DNA of 64,000 bases from Nonomuraea sp. NBC_00507 (GCF_036013525.1 NZ_CP107853.1:558001-622000); one strand, 5' to 3'; counted from the first letter of the stretch, positions 17,164-25,563 are shown. Notes: generated from the letters alone by a model not told the origin. Numbers and translations are program-made.

Positions 17164-18165
17164 ATGAAAGCATTCATTCTCGACCGTTATGGAAACAACG
17201 ATGGCGTGCGTGTGGGCGTAATGCCGGACCCGGAGGTACGGGAGAACGACGTCCTGGTCCAGATCCACGCCGCAGGTGTGAATCTTCTCGATTCCAAAAT
17301 CAGGGACGGAGAGTTCAAACTCATTCTGCCCTATCACCTGCCGGTCGTTCTGGGCAATGATGTGGCCGGCGTCGTGGTCCGGGTCGGGTCTCGAGTGCGG
17401 CGATTCAAACCCGGCGACGAGGTCTACGCACGGCCGAACCAGGATCGAATCGGTGCCTTCGCGGAACTCATCTCGATTAAAGAAGACGACGTGGCGCTGA
17501 AGCCGACACACCTCACCATGGAAGAAGCGGCCTCCATCCCACTGGTCGGCTTGACTGCCTGGCAGGCGATGTTCGAAAAAGCGAAGCTGAAGAGAGGACA
17601 GAAAGTTCTCATCCAAGCGGGTTCCGGCGGCGTAGGAACATTTGCCATCCAGTTGGCCAAGCATGTCGGCGCGACCGTGGCCACAACAACCAGCACGGCG
17701 AACATCGATCTGGTGAAGCGCCTCGGCGCAGATGTCGTGATCGACTACAGGAAAGACGACTTCGAAAAAGTTCTGCATGACTACGATGTGGTCCTGCATA
17801 GCCTGGATGACGAGACACTCAAAAAATCTCTACGAGTGCTGAAGCCCGGCGGAAAGCTCATCTCGATCTCGGGCCCACCTGATCCCGATTTCGCGAAACA
17901 GGTCGGATCGCCATGGATTTTGCGGCCGGTAATGCGCGTTTTGAGCTATCGGGCCAGGCGGGCGGCAAAACGTCGTCACGTCAGCTATTCGTTTCTGTTC
18001 ATGAGAGCAAGCGGAGATCAGCTGCGCGAGATCAGCTCTCTCATTGATTCGGGGATCATACGCCCGGTCGTGGATCGGGTCTTTCCATTCGAATCAACCA
18101 ACGAAGCCATGGCCTACCTCGAAACGGGACGCGCCAAAGGCAAGGTCGTCGTCAAGGTGAGATGA
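17164..18165 (+). CDS. NADP-dependent quinone oxidoreductase-like MDR protein
   Basis: A 333-residue medium-chain dehydrogenase/reductase of the zinc-free quinone-oxidoreductase group. The N-terminal GroES-like domain includes GNDVAGVVVRVGSRVRRFKPGDEV. The Rossmann nucleotide site is VLIQAGSGGVGTFAIQLAKH with the AxxGxxG pattern. No zinc-binding Cys cluster is present. The A/T-rich third positions match the preceding hydrolase gene, suggesting both arrived together. Reduction of an enone or quinone substrate is likely; the true substrate is unknown. Confidence 0.92.
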   Translation: MKAFILDRYGNNDGVRVGVMPDPEVRENDVLVQIHAAGVNLLDSKIRDGEFKLILPYHLPVVLGNDVAGVVVRVGSRVRRFKPGDEVYARPNQDRIGAFAELISIKEDDVALKPTHLTMEEAASIPLVGLTAWQAMFEKAKLKRGQKVLIQAGSGGVGTFAIQLAKHVGATVATTTSTANIDLVKRLGADVVIDYRKDDFEKVLHDYDVVLHSLDDETLKKSLRVLKPGGKLISISGPPDPDFAKQVGSPWILRPVMRVLSYRARRAAKRRHVSYSFLFMRASGDQLREISSLIDSGIIRPVVDRVFPFESTNEAMAYLETGRAKGKVVVKVR

Positions 18166-18218
18166 ACATCCGGCCACGGCCGCCCCGCAAACACACCGAC
18201 AAGCAGGAGAAGCACATT

Positions 18219-19073
18219 ATGAGCACGTATATGGCAGACGCAGCCGAGAACCGTTATGTAGAAGGCCCCTCCGCCCGGTTCACCTACCGGCGGATGGGAC
18301 AACGGCGCGGTGTCCCGCTGGTCCTGCTGCACCGCTTCCGCGGCACCATCGACTGGTGGGACCCGGAGTTCCTGGACTACCTGGCCGCCGAGCACGACGT
18401 GATCGTGTTCGACAATGTCGGGATCGGCTACACCACCGGCGAGCCGTGCGACTCCCTGGAGGGATTCGCCGAGGGCGCCATCGAGTTCATCGAGGCACTC
18501 GGTCTCGCGCAGGCCGAGCTGCTCGGCTGGTCGCTGGGTGGCATCGTGGCCCAGCACGTGGCCCTGCGACGCCCCGAGTTGGTACGCAAGCTCATCGTGG
18601 CGGGCAGCAGCCCGGCCGCCTGGGTGCCCGGGGCGCCACCCATGAGCGAGAAGGTCCTGGGGATCATGTCCAAGCCCGACGGCGGCGACCTGGACGACAC
18701 AACGTACCTCTTCTATCCCGAAACCGACGCGGGCCGCGCCGCCGCACGCGAGCATTTCGCCCACGTCTCGACCCGGCTTGCCGCCGGCGGCCCCGGCATC
18801 TCCGAGGCGGCGGCCAAGGGCCTGCTCACCGCGGTGGCCAAGCTCCTGGAGCGCCCCTTCGACCAGGCGCGAGCAGAACTGGAAGCCATCAAGCACCCCG
18901 TCCTTTACGCCAACGGCGTGCACGACGTGATGCTCCCCGCACACGCTTCCTACGTCGCGGTCCAGCACCTCGACTCGGCCACCCTCATCCTCTACAGCGA
19001 CGCGGGCCACGCCTTCCTGTTCCAGCACGCCAAAACGTTCGCCACCGAGGTGACCAACTTCCTCGCCGCCTGA
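18219..19073 (+). CDS. Alpha/beta hydrolase
   Basis: A 284-residue hydrolase. I chose ATG 18219 because AGGAGA lies eight bases upstream; an earlier in-frame ATG at 18162 overlaps the upstream stop but has no RBS. The nucleophile elbow is GWSLGGI, with NGVHDVMLP for the acid and YSDAGHAFLFQHAK for the His. It is similar to the 16212 hydrolase (FDNVGIGYTTG versus FDNRGVGAS). Third-position GC returns to the high level of the flanking genes. Confidence 0.92.
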   Translation: MSTYMADAAENRYVEGPSARFTYRRMGQRRGVPLVLLHRFRGTIDWWDPEFLDYLAAEHDVIVFDNVGIGYTTGEPCDSLEGFAEGAIEFIEALGLAQAELLGWSLGGIVAQHVALRRPELVRKLIVAGSSPAAWVPGAPPMSEKVLGIMSKPDGGDLDDTTYLFYPETDAGRAAAREHFAHVSTRLAAGGPGISEAAAKGLLTAVAKLLERPFDQARAELEAIKHPVLYANGVHDVMLPAHASYVAVQHLDSATLILYSDAGHAFLFQHAKTFATEVTNFLAA

Positions 19074-19151
19074 CCCCGCGGCCTGACCCGGAACCCCGAC
19101 CGCCCACCAGACGCGATCAACACGCCTTTCTCATTTCACCAGGAGCCTTCC

Positions 19152-19850
19152 ATGGATCTGTCCACCAGCACCGTTCTCGTCACCGGAGCCAACCGGGGGT
19201 TCGGCCGCGCGCTCGCCGCCGAGCTGCTCGGCCGCGGCGCCTCCGTCTACGCCGGTGCCCGTAACCCCGACCAGGTCGACCTGCCGGGCGTCAAGCCGAT
19301 CGCGCTCGACGTCACCGACCCCGCCTCCGTGGCGGCCGCCGCCCAAGCCACAGGCGACGTGACGGTCCTGATCAACAACGCCGGCTCAGCCACCGGCAGC
19401 GACCTGCTCGCAGGCGACCTGGACGACATCCGCCTGGAGATCGACACCCACTATTTCGGCACCCTCTCGGTAATCCGCGGCTTCGTACCCCAGATCACGG
19501 CCAACGGCGGCGGCGCGATCCTGAACATCCTGTCCGGCCTGTCCTGGGTAAGCTTCCCGGAGATCGGCGCCTACTGCGCCGCCAAGTCCGCGCAGTGGTC
19601 ACTCACCAACGCCCTGCGCGTGCAGCTCGCCGACCAGGGCATCCGAGTGGCCGGACTGCACGTCGGCTACATGGACACCGACATGGCGCGGACGGTCACC
19701 TCGGCCAAGTCCGACCCCGCCGACATCGCCCGGATCGCCGTCGACGGCATCGCCGCCGGCGCCTACGAAATCGTCGCCGACGACGTCAGCCGCCAGGCAC
19801 AGGCCGCGCTGGCCGCAGGCGTCACGGCGCTCTACCCGCAGCTCCCCTGA
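19152..19850 (+). CDS. Short-chain dehydrogenase/reductase
   Basis: A 232-residue classical SDR and the last gene of the TetR-controlled operon. The cofactor motif is VTGANRGFGRAL, the structural motif NNAGSA, and the catalytic Tyr and Lys lie in YCAAKSAQW with Ser in ILSGLSW. An AGGAG precedes ATG 19152. It probably acts with the neighbouring MDR enzyme and hydrolases on one xenobiotic or secondary metabolite. Confidence 0.93.
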   Translation: MDLSTSTVLVTGANRGFGRALAAELLGRGASVYAGARNPDQVDLPGVKPIALDVTDPASVAAAAQATGDVTVLINNAGSATGSDLLAGDLDDIRLEIDTHYFGTLSVIRGFVPQITANGGGAILNILSGLSWVSFPEIGAYCAAKSAQWSLTNALRVQLADQGIRVAGLHVGYMDTDMARTVTSAKSDPADIARIAVDGIAAGAYEIVADDVSRQAQAALAAGVTALYPQLP

Positions 19851-20049
19851 GGACCAGTCCACGTCGAGCACCGGCATCCACGAACTCCTCACCACCCTCC
19901 CCGGGCAGTAGCCGACCAGCTGGTCCTCCACCGGGGCCGGCACCGACATCGCCTCTGACCTGGCATGCAGCGGGTTCGGGACATTCTCGCCATCATGATC
20001 ATTTCACGCGCCGCACTATCCAAGGGGTTGGGGCGTGGTCGTGGTCTGA

Positions 20050-20073
20050 AACTTGGCCGCGTATTGGCCGTGA
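20050..20073. repeat. 24-base direct repeat, copy 1
   Basis: AACTTGGCCGCGTATTGGCC plus GTGA is identical to 56451-56474. It contains TTGGCCG twice, 11 bases apart, like a two-site protein-binding arm. Each copy lies within 60 bases of a tRNA-Tyr scar, but on opposite sides of it. Confidence 0.8.
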
Positions 20074-20120
20074 GTAGCCATAGGACACCGGTCACCGCCG
20101 TGGACGGCCAGGCTCAAAGC

Positions 20121-20222
20121 AAGAGGCCCGTCACCGCGTTTCCACTGGTGACGGGCCTCTTGCCGCTGGTGTGGCAGGTGCAAGGTTCGACCTTACGTAC
20201 GCTGAGCCGACGGTTTTACCAG
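20121..20222 (-). repeat. tRNA-Tyr 3'-half plus terminator scar, copy A
   Basis: On the minus strand this reads from the GTA anticodon (GTAAAACCGTCGGCTCAGC), through a degraded T-arm and ACCTGCCA acceptor strand, into a hairpin made of AAGAGGCCCGTCACC and its complement. No 5' half of the tRNA precedes it. Several T-arm bases differ from copies C and D, so it cannot be a working tRNA. Best explained as an attachment-site remnant. Confidence 0.75.
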
Positions 20223-20294
20223 CGCGTGACCGTTCCGGTCGAGAGACCGCCCTCTCCCTGCGGCATGACGATGTTTCACTGGCGCAAAGTCCAT

Positions 20295-20325
20295 GATCAT
20301 TGCACGCATATTGCACGATGACCGC
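20295..20325. repeat. 31-base dispersed repeat, copy 1
   Basis: GATCATTGCACGCATATTGC continues to CACGATGACCGC; 29 of 31 bases match 32877-32907, and a shorter form lies at 40058-40080. TTGCACG occurs twice, about one helical turn apart. Confidence 0.7.
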
Positions 20326-20338
20326 TGAGACAGAACCG

Positions 20339-20737
20339 TCAGACGACGGTGTCCCCCTTCGCTGCGTCTACTGCCGGCGAGCCTGCGGTCTTCCCGAACA
20401 GCAGAGCACAGAGCAGGGCCGTGAGCATGAAGCCGGTCGCCGCAGGGACCGCTATGGAGAGGTAGAGCGAGAGATTCCCATCAGGCACCCAGGAGTCATA
20501 ATCCGGCTGGATGAAGACGACCGTCAGCATGGCGAAGGGCGCCACCAGCCCAACGACCGGCCAGGCAGGCAGGCGGGCCAGCAGCGCGGCCACCATGCTG
20601 AGCGGGAACGGCGCCAGCGCGAACGCCATCGCCAGCTTGAGCTCGGAATCCGAATCACGGGTCGGCCAGTGGAGGAGGAGCAGCAGTAAAAACGCCACCA
20701 CGGCCCCTGCCAAGGCAGACCTCAATAAGAGACGCAC
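20339..20737 (-). CDS. Small integral membrane protein
   Basis: A 132-residue protein with four likely TM helices: AGAVVAFLLLLLLHW, AFALAPFPLSMVAALLARL, PVVGLVAPFAMLTVVFI and LSIAVPAATGFMLTALLCALLF. It starts at GTG 20737 and has no recognised domain. It stands alone beside the scar region. Function unknown. Confidence 0.75.
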   Translation of the reverse strand: MRLLLRSALAGAVVAFLLLLLLHWPTRDSDSELKLAMAFALAPFPLSMVAALLARLPAWPVVGLVAPFAMLTVVFIQPDYDSWVPDGNLSLYLSIAVPAATGFMLTALLCALLFGKTAGSPAVDAAKGDTVV

Positions 20738-20859
20738 AGCGTGATTGTCGAGGATCGGGGGCGGCCAGGTCGATATCCGGGCAGTTGCTCTGCTGAACTT
20801 CGACGATCAGTAAGGGCCGGGTACTACAACGGCCTTCCTGATCATGCATTCTGGAGCGT

Positions 20860-20994
20860 GTGACCACGCCGCAACTCCCCGACCCGCTGCCACACTTCTA
20901 CGATTGCGGCTGCCCGGACATCTACTTCCGCCCAACGTCCATCCTCCGTGAGTTCGTGAATTCTGAAGGGCCGTTGAGCGCGAACCGAGGGTAA
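20860..20994 (+). CDS. Possible short ORF, 44 residues
   Basis: GTG 20860 opens a frame reading TTPQLPDPLPHFYDCGCPDI and ending in TAA. The composition is protein-like and a GGAGC lies close upstream, but no family is recognised and it may be a remnant. Confidence 0.25.
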   Translation: MTTPQLPDPLPHFYDCGCPDIYFRPTSILREFVNSEGPLSANRG

Positions 20995-21025
20995 AGACCA
21001 ACAGAGAGCGCTTCGGGACTTGGGT

Positions 21026-21952
21026 TCACTTCAATGCTGTGCGGACTTTCGCGAAGAAGGCGGAATCCGTCGCCATTCGTACAAGGAACTGCTGGTGAGC
21101 ATAGCTACCCATCCCGGAGAGCCAGGTCGTCTCAGGTAGTCGCCGCAGTGCGAGGACGGTCTCGCGCGGCTTCTGACCTGGCCGGACGATGTACATGGCC
21201 TCGCTGATGGCGCCGGGCAGCGAGCCGCCCTTGGTGCCGATGAGGAGCGTGTCGGGATCGGCGCCGGGCTGGCGCATCGGCCATTCCAGATGCCGGCTCG
21301 CCGTCTTGTCCGTCCTGAGTCCGGCGAGCACTCTGCGCAGAACGCCAGGTTCGATGCGGGTCACGGTTTCGCTCCAGGCAGCCTGCTGGGCAAAGCCGGG
21401 AAGCGTGAGCCGCACCGGTTTTCCGGCCTTGACGTAGTTCTTCATGCAGACGTCGGCGGGGAGCGTGCAGCCACCGAAAGCACGGAGCACCTCGCCGTTG
21501 ATGGTGCTGACGCGAGTTTGCGCGATCTTGCGCAGCGCGCCGGGGCCGAGGCGGTCGCGCAGCAGGTCGGCGGCGGCGTTGTCACTCTCTTCGATCATGG
21601 CGGAGACGAGCTGATCGAGCGTGACGCTCGTACCGGGCTTGAGTCGTTGCAGCGCCGCTTCGTGGGCGCCGCCATCGGTGCCGGGCAGGTGGTAGGAGTT
21701 CCACAGGGCCACGGAGACGTGTTCGTCCGGCTTGGTCTTTCCCTGGCGGACGGCGTCGGTGTAGGCGGCGAGGTGGATGATCTTGATGGCCGACGCCACG
21801 GGGGCGAGGCGGTCGGCATGGTGGCTGATGCCCTGCGTGACCAGCGCGACGTCGTCGGGATGAGCGCGGATGTAGGCGAGTACGGCCTCGGCGTCCGTGA
21901 GGTCATCGGGGGCGGCGGGCATCGGGGCTGCCAGCAGGGGAGCCAGGAGCAT
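21026..21952 (-). CDS. Secreted serine hydrolase, class A beta-lactamase-like
   Basis: About 308 residues. The fold's motifs are present in order: SAIK (Ser-x-x-Lys, residue ~54), ESDNA (the SDN loop, ~123) and GTKGGSLPG in place of KTG (~245). The N-terminus from ATG 21952 is hydrophobic (MLLAPLLAAPMPAAPDD) but lacks basic residues. The frame stays open upstream to a CTG that overlaps the stop of the preceding regulator (CTGA) and would add RSSRKVGLLA, giving a normal signal peptide. The start is therefore uncertain. It may be a beta-lactamase or a peptidoglycan-type hydrolase. Confidence 0.85.
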   Translation of the reverse strand: MLLAPLLAAPMPAAPDDLTDAEAVLAYIRAHPDDVALVTQGISHHADRLAPVASAIKIIHLAAYTDAVRQGKTKPDEHVSVALWNSYHLPGTDGGAHEAALQRLKPGTSVTLDQLVSAMIEESDNAAADLLRDRLGPGALRKIAQTRVSTINGEVLRAFGGCTLPADVCMKNYVKAGKPVRLTLPGFAQQAAWSETVTRIEPGVLRRVLAGLRTDKTASRHLEWPMRQPGADPDTLLIGTKGGSLPGAISEAMYIVRPGQKPRETVLALRRLPETTWLSGMGSYAHQQFLVRMATDSAFFAKVRTALK

Positions 21953-21996
21953 GGCGAGCAGTCCAACCTTTCGAGATGATCGGTCAGTTACCGCGT

Positions 21997-22302
21997 TCAG
22001 CCGCGAGGGGTGCCCTCGGTGATCTGCCGGAGTATGGACGTGTAGCTCTGGAAGGCGTCGCGCCCTTCGTCGGTCAGCGCCAGCCAGGTTCGAGGGCGTT
22101 TGCCGACGAAGCCTTTCGTCACCCGTACGTAGCCCGCCTTCTCCAGCGTTTGGATGTGCTTGGACAGCAGCGAGTCGCTGACCTCGATCGTGTCTCTCAG
22201 GAAGCCGAACTCAGCCGTTTCCGCCGCCGCGAGCATGGCCATGATGGACAGCCGCACCGGGGCGTGGATGATCTCGTCGAGCGCGTGCCGGGGATGGCTC
22301 AC
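21997..22302 (-). CDS. Winged-helix transcriptional regulator (HTH_34/PadR-MarR-like)
   Basis: A 101-residue DNA-binding protein. IHAPVRLSIMAMLAAAETAEF opens the winged helix, and SDSLLSKHIQTLEKAGYVRV is the recognition region, followed by a wing with KRPRTWLALTDEGR. This is the short one-domain type found fused or adjacent to membrane proteins. Its ATG overlaps the stop of the membrane protein upstream (ATGA). The beta-lactamase-like gene follows directly, so the three form a sensor/regulator/enzyme operon. Confidence 0.9.
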   Translation of the reverse strand: MSHPRHALDEIIHAPVRLSIMAMLAAAETAEFGFLRDTIEVSDSLLSKHIQTLEKAGYVRVTKGFVGKRPRTWLALTDEGRDAFQSYTSILRQITEGTPRG

Positions 22303-22742
22303 TGGTCATCCGTGGAGCGGAACATGCGCACCGCGCCATACAGCAGGGGGGCGCTTGCGATCAGGGCGATCAGTACACCGGCCACCGCCCACAGAGGGCC
22401 TGGCTCCTGCGGGTGCAGGAACATGTTGTAGAGCGCCCCGATCACGGTCGTCCCAACGAACGCCGCGGTGACGGAGAACGAGAGCCGGTAGTGCCGCCGG
22501 TCGTAGACGCGCTGGCGGGAGATGTGAATGAACCCGGCCACGGTAAGGGCGCCGATTGCCAGAGTGGCGTAATTCTTGACCGTTGCGGGGCCGAGCAGCG
22601 TGACCAGCCAGTAGCCGGTGACTCCGAGCCACATCCCCAGGTAGAAGCGCGCGACCCGTCGGCTGGACTTCCGCACTGCGCCCTGCGCGCGGTCCACTTC
22701 GCGAAGGGCGGCTTCCGCTGACAAGTCGTCATGTTCCGGCAT
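22299..22742 (-). CDS. Membrane protein in a regulator operon
   Basis: A 147-residue protein with a charged N-terminus (residues 1-30) and four TM helices (FYLGMWLGVTGYWLVTLL, YATLAIGALTVAGFIHI, VTAAFVGTTVIGALYNMFL, VAGVLIALIASAPLLYGAV). It overlaps the winged-helix regulator. Proteins of this shape commonly accompany HTH_34-type regulators and may sequester or modulate them. No catalytic motif is seen. Confidence 0.85.
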   Translation of the reverse strand: MPEHDDLSAEAALREVDRAQGAVRKSSRRVARFYLGMWLGVTGYWLVTLLGPATVKNYATLAIGALTVAGFIHISRQRVYDRRHYRLSFSVTAAFVGTTVIGALYNMFLHPQEPGPLWAVAGVLIALIASAPLLYGAVRMFRSTDDQ

Positions 22743-22762
22743 GTTTCCTCCAGCTCACATTC

Positions 22763-22785
22763 TTGACTCAAAAGAGAGTACTCAA
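22763..22785. promoter_or_regulatory. Operator candidate upstream of the membrane/regulator/hydrolase operon
   Basis: TTGACTC and its near-complement GTACTCAA flank an A/G-rich spacer, 21 bases upstream of the operon's first ATG. The stretch is AT-rich against the GC-rich background. Probably bound by the operon's own winged-helix regulator. Confidence 0.5.
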
Positions 22786-22859
22786 CTTCTGTTCAAGTAT
22801 CCAGAGATGAATGGATCACCCCAGATGGGGTGTCAGCCCACATAAGCCCAAAACCCACA

Positions 22860-22881
22860 TTGAGTGGATCTTGAGTGGATC
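22860..22881. repeat. Tandem 11-base repeat
   Basis: TTGAGTGGATC occurs twice in direct succession about 90 bases beyond the 3' end of the recombinase gene. It could be a binding site or slippage product; no function can be assigned. Confidence 0.5.
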
Positions 22882-22969
22882 CCTACTGGTGGACAGCCGT
22901 TGGCGCTGAGAACGATCTTGCTAGGGGTGCCAGCTGGCAGAACGGGATGCAGGGGTGGCGAACTGCTGG

Positions 22970-23923
22970 TCAGCGTCGCGCGAGTGCTGCGTACGCGGTG
23001 GAGCGGCCGATTTTGAGGGTGCGGGCGGCCTCGGTGACCGAGACGCCGTCGTCGACCAGGCGGCGTAGGGCAGCCAGTTCGGCGGGCCCGATCGCGCGAG
23101 GCCGTCCGGTCTTCTTCTTGCCGGGCAGCATCGCGCCGGTGGCTTCGCGGCGTTTGGCGGCGGCGATGCCCTCCGCCTGGCGCTCAGCGCGCAACTCCAG
23201 TTCGTATTCGGCGGCTGCGGCCAGGACCGCGAACATGAAGCGGCCCTCCTTGGTGTCCAGGTCGAAGTTCTCGGTGAGGCTGATGACCTTCACGCCGCGC
23301 TCGCGCAGCTCGTTGGCGGTGGTGAGGACGTGCGCAGCGGAGCGGCCCCATCGGTCGGACTTCCAGAACTTGACGGTGTCACCGGCCTTGGCGACGGTCA
23401 GGATCCGCTGCCACTCTGGCCGGTTGGTGCCACGCTTGCCCGACAGCTTTTCGGTGAACAACCGGTCGTATCCGGATTCCTCGATCGCGTCGAGCTGGAG
23501 CTGGGGGTTCTGGTCGCGGGAGGAGACCCGCACGTAGGCGTAGGTTCGGCCGGTCTCGGTGGCTTGGGCGCGGTCAGCCTGAGTGAACAAGGCGGAGCAG
23601 CCGGGTCGTCGGCAACGCAGGGCCTCACTGACGTCGGCGGCGTCCCAGACCAGCCCGTCGACGTCCAGAGGGATCCGGGTGGGGTCGCACGCTGCGGCTT
23701 CCCATCCGCTGGTTGTCCCAGGGTGCCCGGTCTTCATTTCGTGGGAGACCACGACGACGTGGGCGTACTTGTCCTTGGTCGTGTCGGGCTGCTTGAACCA
23801 GGACGCGTCGCGCATCGCGGCACGAAGGCGCCCACAGCCCAGCAGCGGAGTGCCGTGCCGCAGGCCTGCGAGGTCGTCGGGCCACTCGACGGGTTCAGGA
23901 CGCCGGGCCACGGTTAAATCCAC
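22970..23923 (-). CDS. Serine recombinase with extra N-terminal domain
   Basis: A 317-residue protein. Residues ~130-270 are a resolvase/invertase catalytic domain: [20 protein letters not shown] has the nucleophile Ser, followed by [16 protein letters not shown] and [36 protein letters not shown] is the long E helix, and [20 protein letters not shown] is the C-terminal HTH. The first ~130 residues are not part of the resolvase fold; they contain [15 protein letters not shown] and a Cys pair ([10 protein letters not shown]). Codon bias is uniform over both parts, so the extension looks genuinely coding. The GTG start lies inside an NRPS remnant. Confidence 0.88.
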   Translation of the reverse strand: MDLTVARRPEPVEWPDDLAGLRHGTPLLGCGRLRAAMRDASWFKQPDTTKDKYAHVVVVSHEMKTGHPGTTSGWEAAACDPTRIPLDVDGLVWDAADVSEALRCRRPGCSALFTQADRAQATETGRTYAYVRVSSRDQNPQLQLDAIEESGYDRLFTEKLSGKRGTNRPEWQRILTVAKAGDTVKFWKSDRWGRSAAHVLTTANELRERGVKVISLTENFDLDTKEGRFMFAVLAAAAEYELELRAERQAEGIAAAKRREATGAMLPGKKKTGRPRAIGPAELAALRRLVDDGVSVTEAARTLKIGRSTAYAALARR

Positions 23924-24039
23924 ACGAACGGCATGTTGTACGTCGCGCCCGGCCCCTTAAACTGCGAGAGGAACCACAGTCGCAGTTGCGCAAAGGACAA
24001 GGGCACCCGCTCGGGACGCTTGTCGATACGGGTTATCAC
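23914..24039 (-). pseudogene. NRPS condensation-domain N-terminal fragment
   Basis: From GTG 24039 the minus strand reads [20 protein letters not shown] then [13 protein letters not shown] before a TAA. This is the standard opening of a nonribosomal peptide synthetase condensation domain (PLSxAQxRLWFL ... TYNxP). Only ~40 residues survive. It overlaps the recombinase start by ten bases, so the recombinase sequence may have joined here. Confidence 0.85.
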
Positions 24040-24451
24040 GTCAATTCACCCCCGTGCTGCAGGCCGGAGCCTCCGTGATTGCCGTCGACGACGCAGAAGT
24101 CGTTGCCCTCCGGATCCCGCATCCAGGCATGGGCCTCGAACCGCTCCTTGACGGTCGCACCCCGGCCGGTTAGGCGGTTGATCTCCGCCAGCCAGTCCGC
24201 GGACAGATGTCGAAATGCACGGGTGTCATCGACCGCGGCTCGAGCTCGACCTTCTGGAAGCAGACCTCGAGGTGGGGTCCGTCGAGGATGACGCCCGGAT
24301 CGGTTTCTGGCGTGTAGCCGAGCGAGGCGAGGCGGGCGATCTCCTCGTCGTCGTAGGGCCGGATGTCGAACTCGTCCAGCGCGGCCGCCCAGAACCGGGC
24401 CAACGCGGACGGCGTCTCGCAATCGAAGACGACCTGCTTGAGACGTGCCAT
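24036..24451 (-). pseudogene. VOC (glyoxalase-like) family protein, frameshifted
   Basis: ATG 24451 starts MARLKQVVFDCETPSALARF and reads through to SMTPVHFDIC at ~24205. There the correct continuation (SADWLAEINRLTGRG ... MRDPEGNDFCVVDG) moves to another frame, consistent with a one-base change. The two halves together give a full-length ~135-residue VOC protein with the metal-site His/Glu positions of the family. It may instead be a sequencing error, since both halves are otherwise intact. Confidence 0.8.
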
Positions 24452-24667
24452 ACAGGGCTCCTACCGTGTGCGGTCTCTGAACCGTCAACGGATCAGTCTT
24501 GCTCAGCCCCTCCTCGTTGTCCAGAAACGTATACCTTTCCGGACACCTTAGCGACCAGGCGCGACACCGTCCAGAAACCTCTATCCAGCTGGCAGCTCCC
24601 CCGGGCAGCGACACGTGTGGGCGCGCCGTACAGACGAGGTCTGTTAGTCACGACATAGCATGACCTG

Positions 24668-25537
24668 ATGGGCATTTCCCGGCTCTCCACAAATGCGCGG
24701 CAGCGGCGCAGTTCCGAGATGCGCGCGTTCCTCCAGTCGCGGCGAGCCCGGGTGACGCCCGCTGACGTGGGCATGCCGGCAGGCGAAGGCCGCCGTACAC
24801 CCGGGCTGCGGCGGGAGGAGGTGGCGGTGCTCGCCGGCGTAGGAGTGTCCTGGTACACCTGGCTCGAACAGGGACGCGACATCAACGTCTCCGCCGACGT
24901 CTTGGACGCCATCGCCAGGGTGCTGCGCCTGGAGCCCGCCGAGCGCGAGCACCTGTACCTCCTCGCCGGCCTCAATCCGCCGCAGGCGGCGCCGTCCGAA
25001 GGCCGGGTCCCCGATGCCGTGCGGCGACTGCTGGAGGGCTGGCTGCCGCGGCCCGCGTACGTCATCGACCGGCACTGGAACGTTCTCGGGGTCAACCGCG
25101 CGGCGGAGATCGTGTTCCAGTGCAACGAGTACGACCACAACTGCCTGGTCAGCTTCTTCACCAACGCCCGCTACCGTGCGGCAGTCGTGGACTGGCACGA
25201 CGCGGCGCGAGCGATGGTCGGCCTGTTCCGGGCGGACGCCGCCCGCTACCTGGACGATCCCGAATTCGGCCGCCTGGCCGCGGACATGTGTGCCGCGAGC
25301 CCCGCCTTCGCCGAGATTTGGGCGGAACTCCCCGTGGGCGGTCCCACCCACGGCACCAAGGCCCTGGAGATTACCGGCCTGGGGACGCTGACCTTCGAGG
25401 CCACCACTCTGCCGCTGCCCGAACTGCCCGGCCACCGCCTGTGGCTGCACACCCCCGCACCCGGGACGGGAACGGAGGCCCTGCTGGAGCGCTTGGTGGT
25501 GGTGTCAGACCCAGGTTCAGCCAACACTGCCGCGTAA
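24668..25537 (+). CDS. XRE family regulator with MmyB-like ligand domain
   Basis: A 289-residue regulator. TPGLRREEVAVLAGVGVSWYTWLEQGRD is the HTH with its family-specific W-Y-T-W-L-E-Q-G motif. LEPAEREHLYLLAGL links to the C-terminal PAS-like MmyB domain (YVIDRHWNVLGVNRAA, then HGTKALEITGLGTLTFEATT), which binds fatty-acid-like ligands in structurally studied members. It is followed 26 bases later by an SDR gene in the same direction, the first of three regulator/dehydrogenase modules in the window. Confidence 0.93.
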   Translation: MGISRLSTNARQRRSSEMRAFLQSRRARVTPADVGMPAGEGRRTPGLRREEVAVLAGVGVSWYTWLEQGRDINVSADVLDAIARVLRLEPAEREHLYLLAGLNPPQAAPSEGRVPDAVRRLLEGWLPRPAYVIDRHWNVLGVNRAAEIVFQCNEYDHNCLVSFFTNARYRAAVVDWHDAARAMVGLFRADAARYLDDPEFGRLAADMCAASPAFAEIWAELPVGGPTHGTKALEITGLGTLTFEATTLPLPELPGHRLWLHTPAPGTGTEALLERLVVVSDPGSANTAA

Positions 25538-25563
25538 GCTCCCGCCGCTGGAGGATCGTCGGT

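Larger units (their letters stand above)
19857..20338. other. Intergenic scar region with three repeat types
   Basis: About 480 bases with no convincing gene. It contains the 24-base repeat at 20050-20073, the tRNA-Tyr 3'-half/terminator scar at 20121-20222 and the 31-base repeat at 20295-20325, all annotated separately. A weakly protein-like frame near 19860-19960 (TGIHELLTTLPG) may be the end of a lost gene. Confidence 0.6.

Noticed and set aside
20121-20222. A complete functional tRNA gene at scar A, C or D
   Set aside because: No 5' half (acceptor strand GGCAGGT, D-arm) precedes any copy, and the sequences before the anticodon differ among copies.
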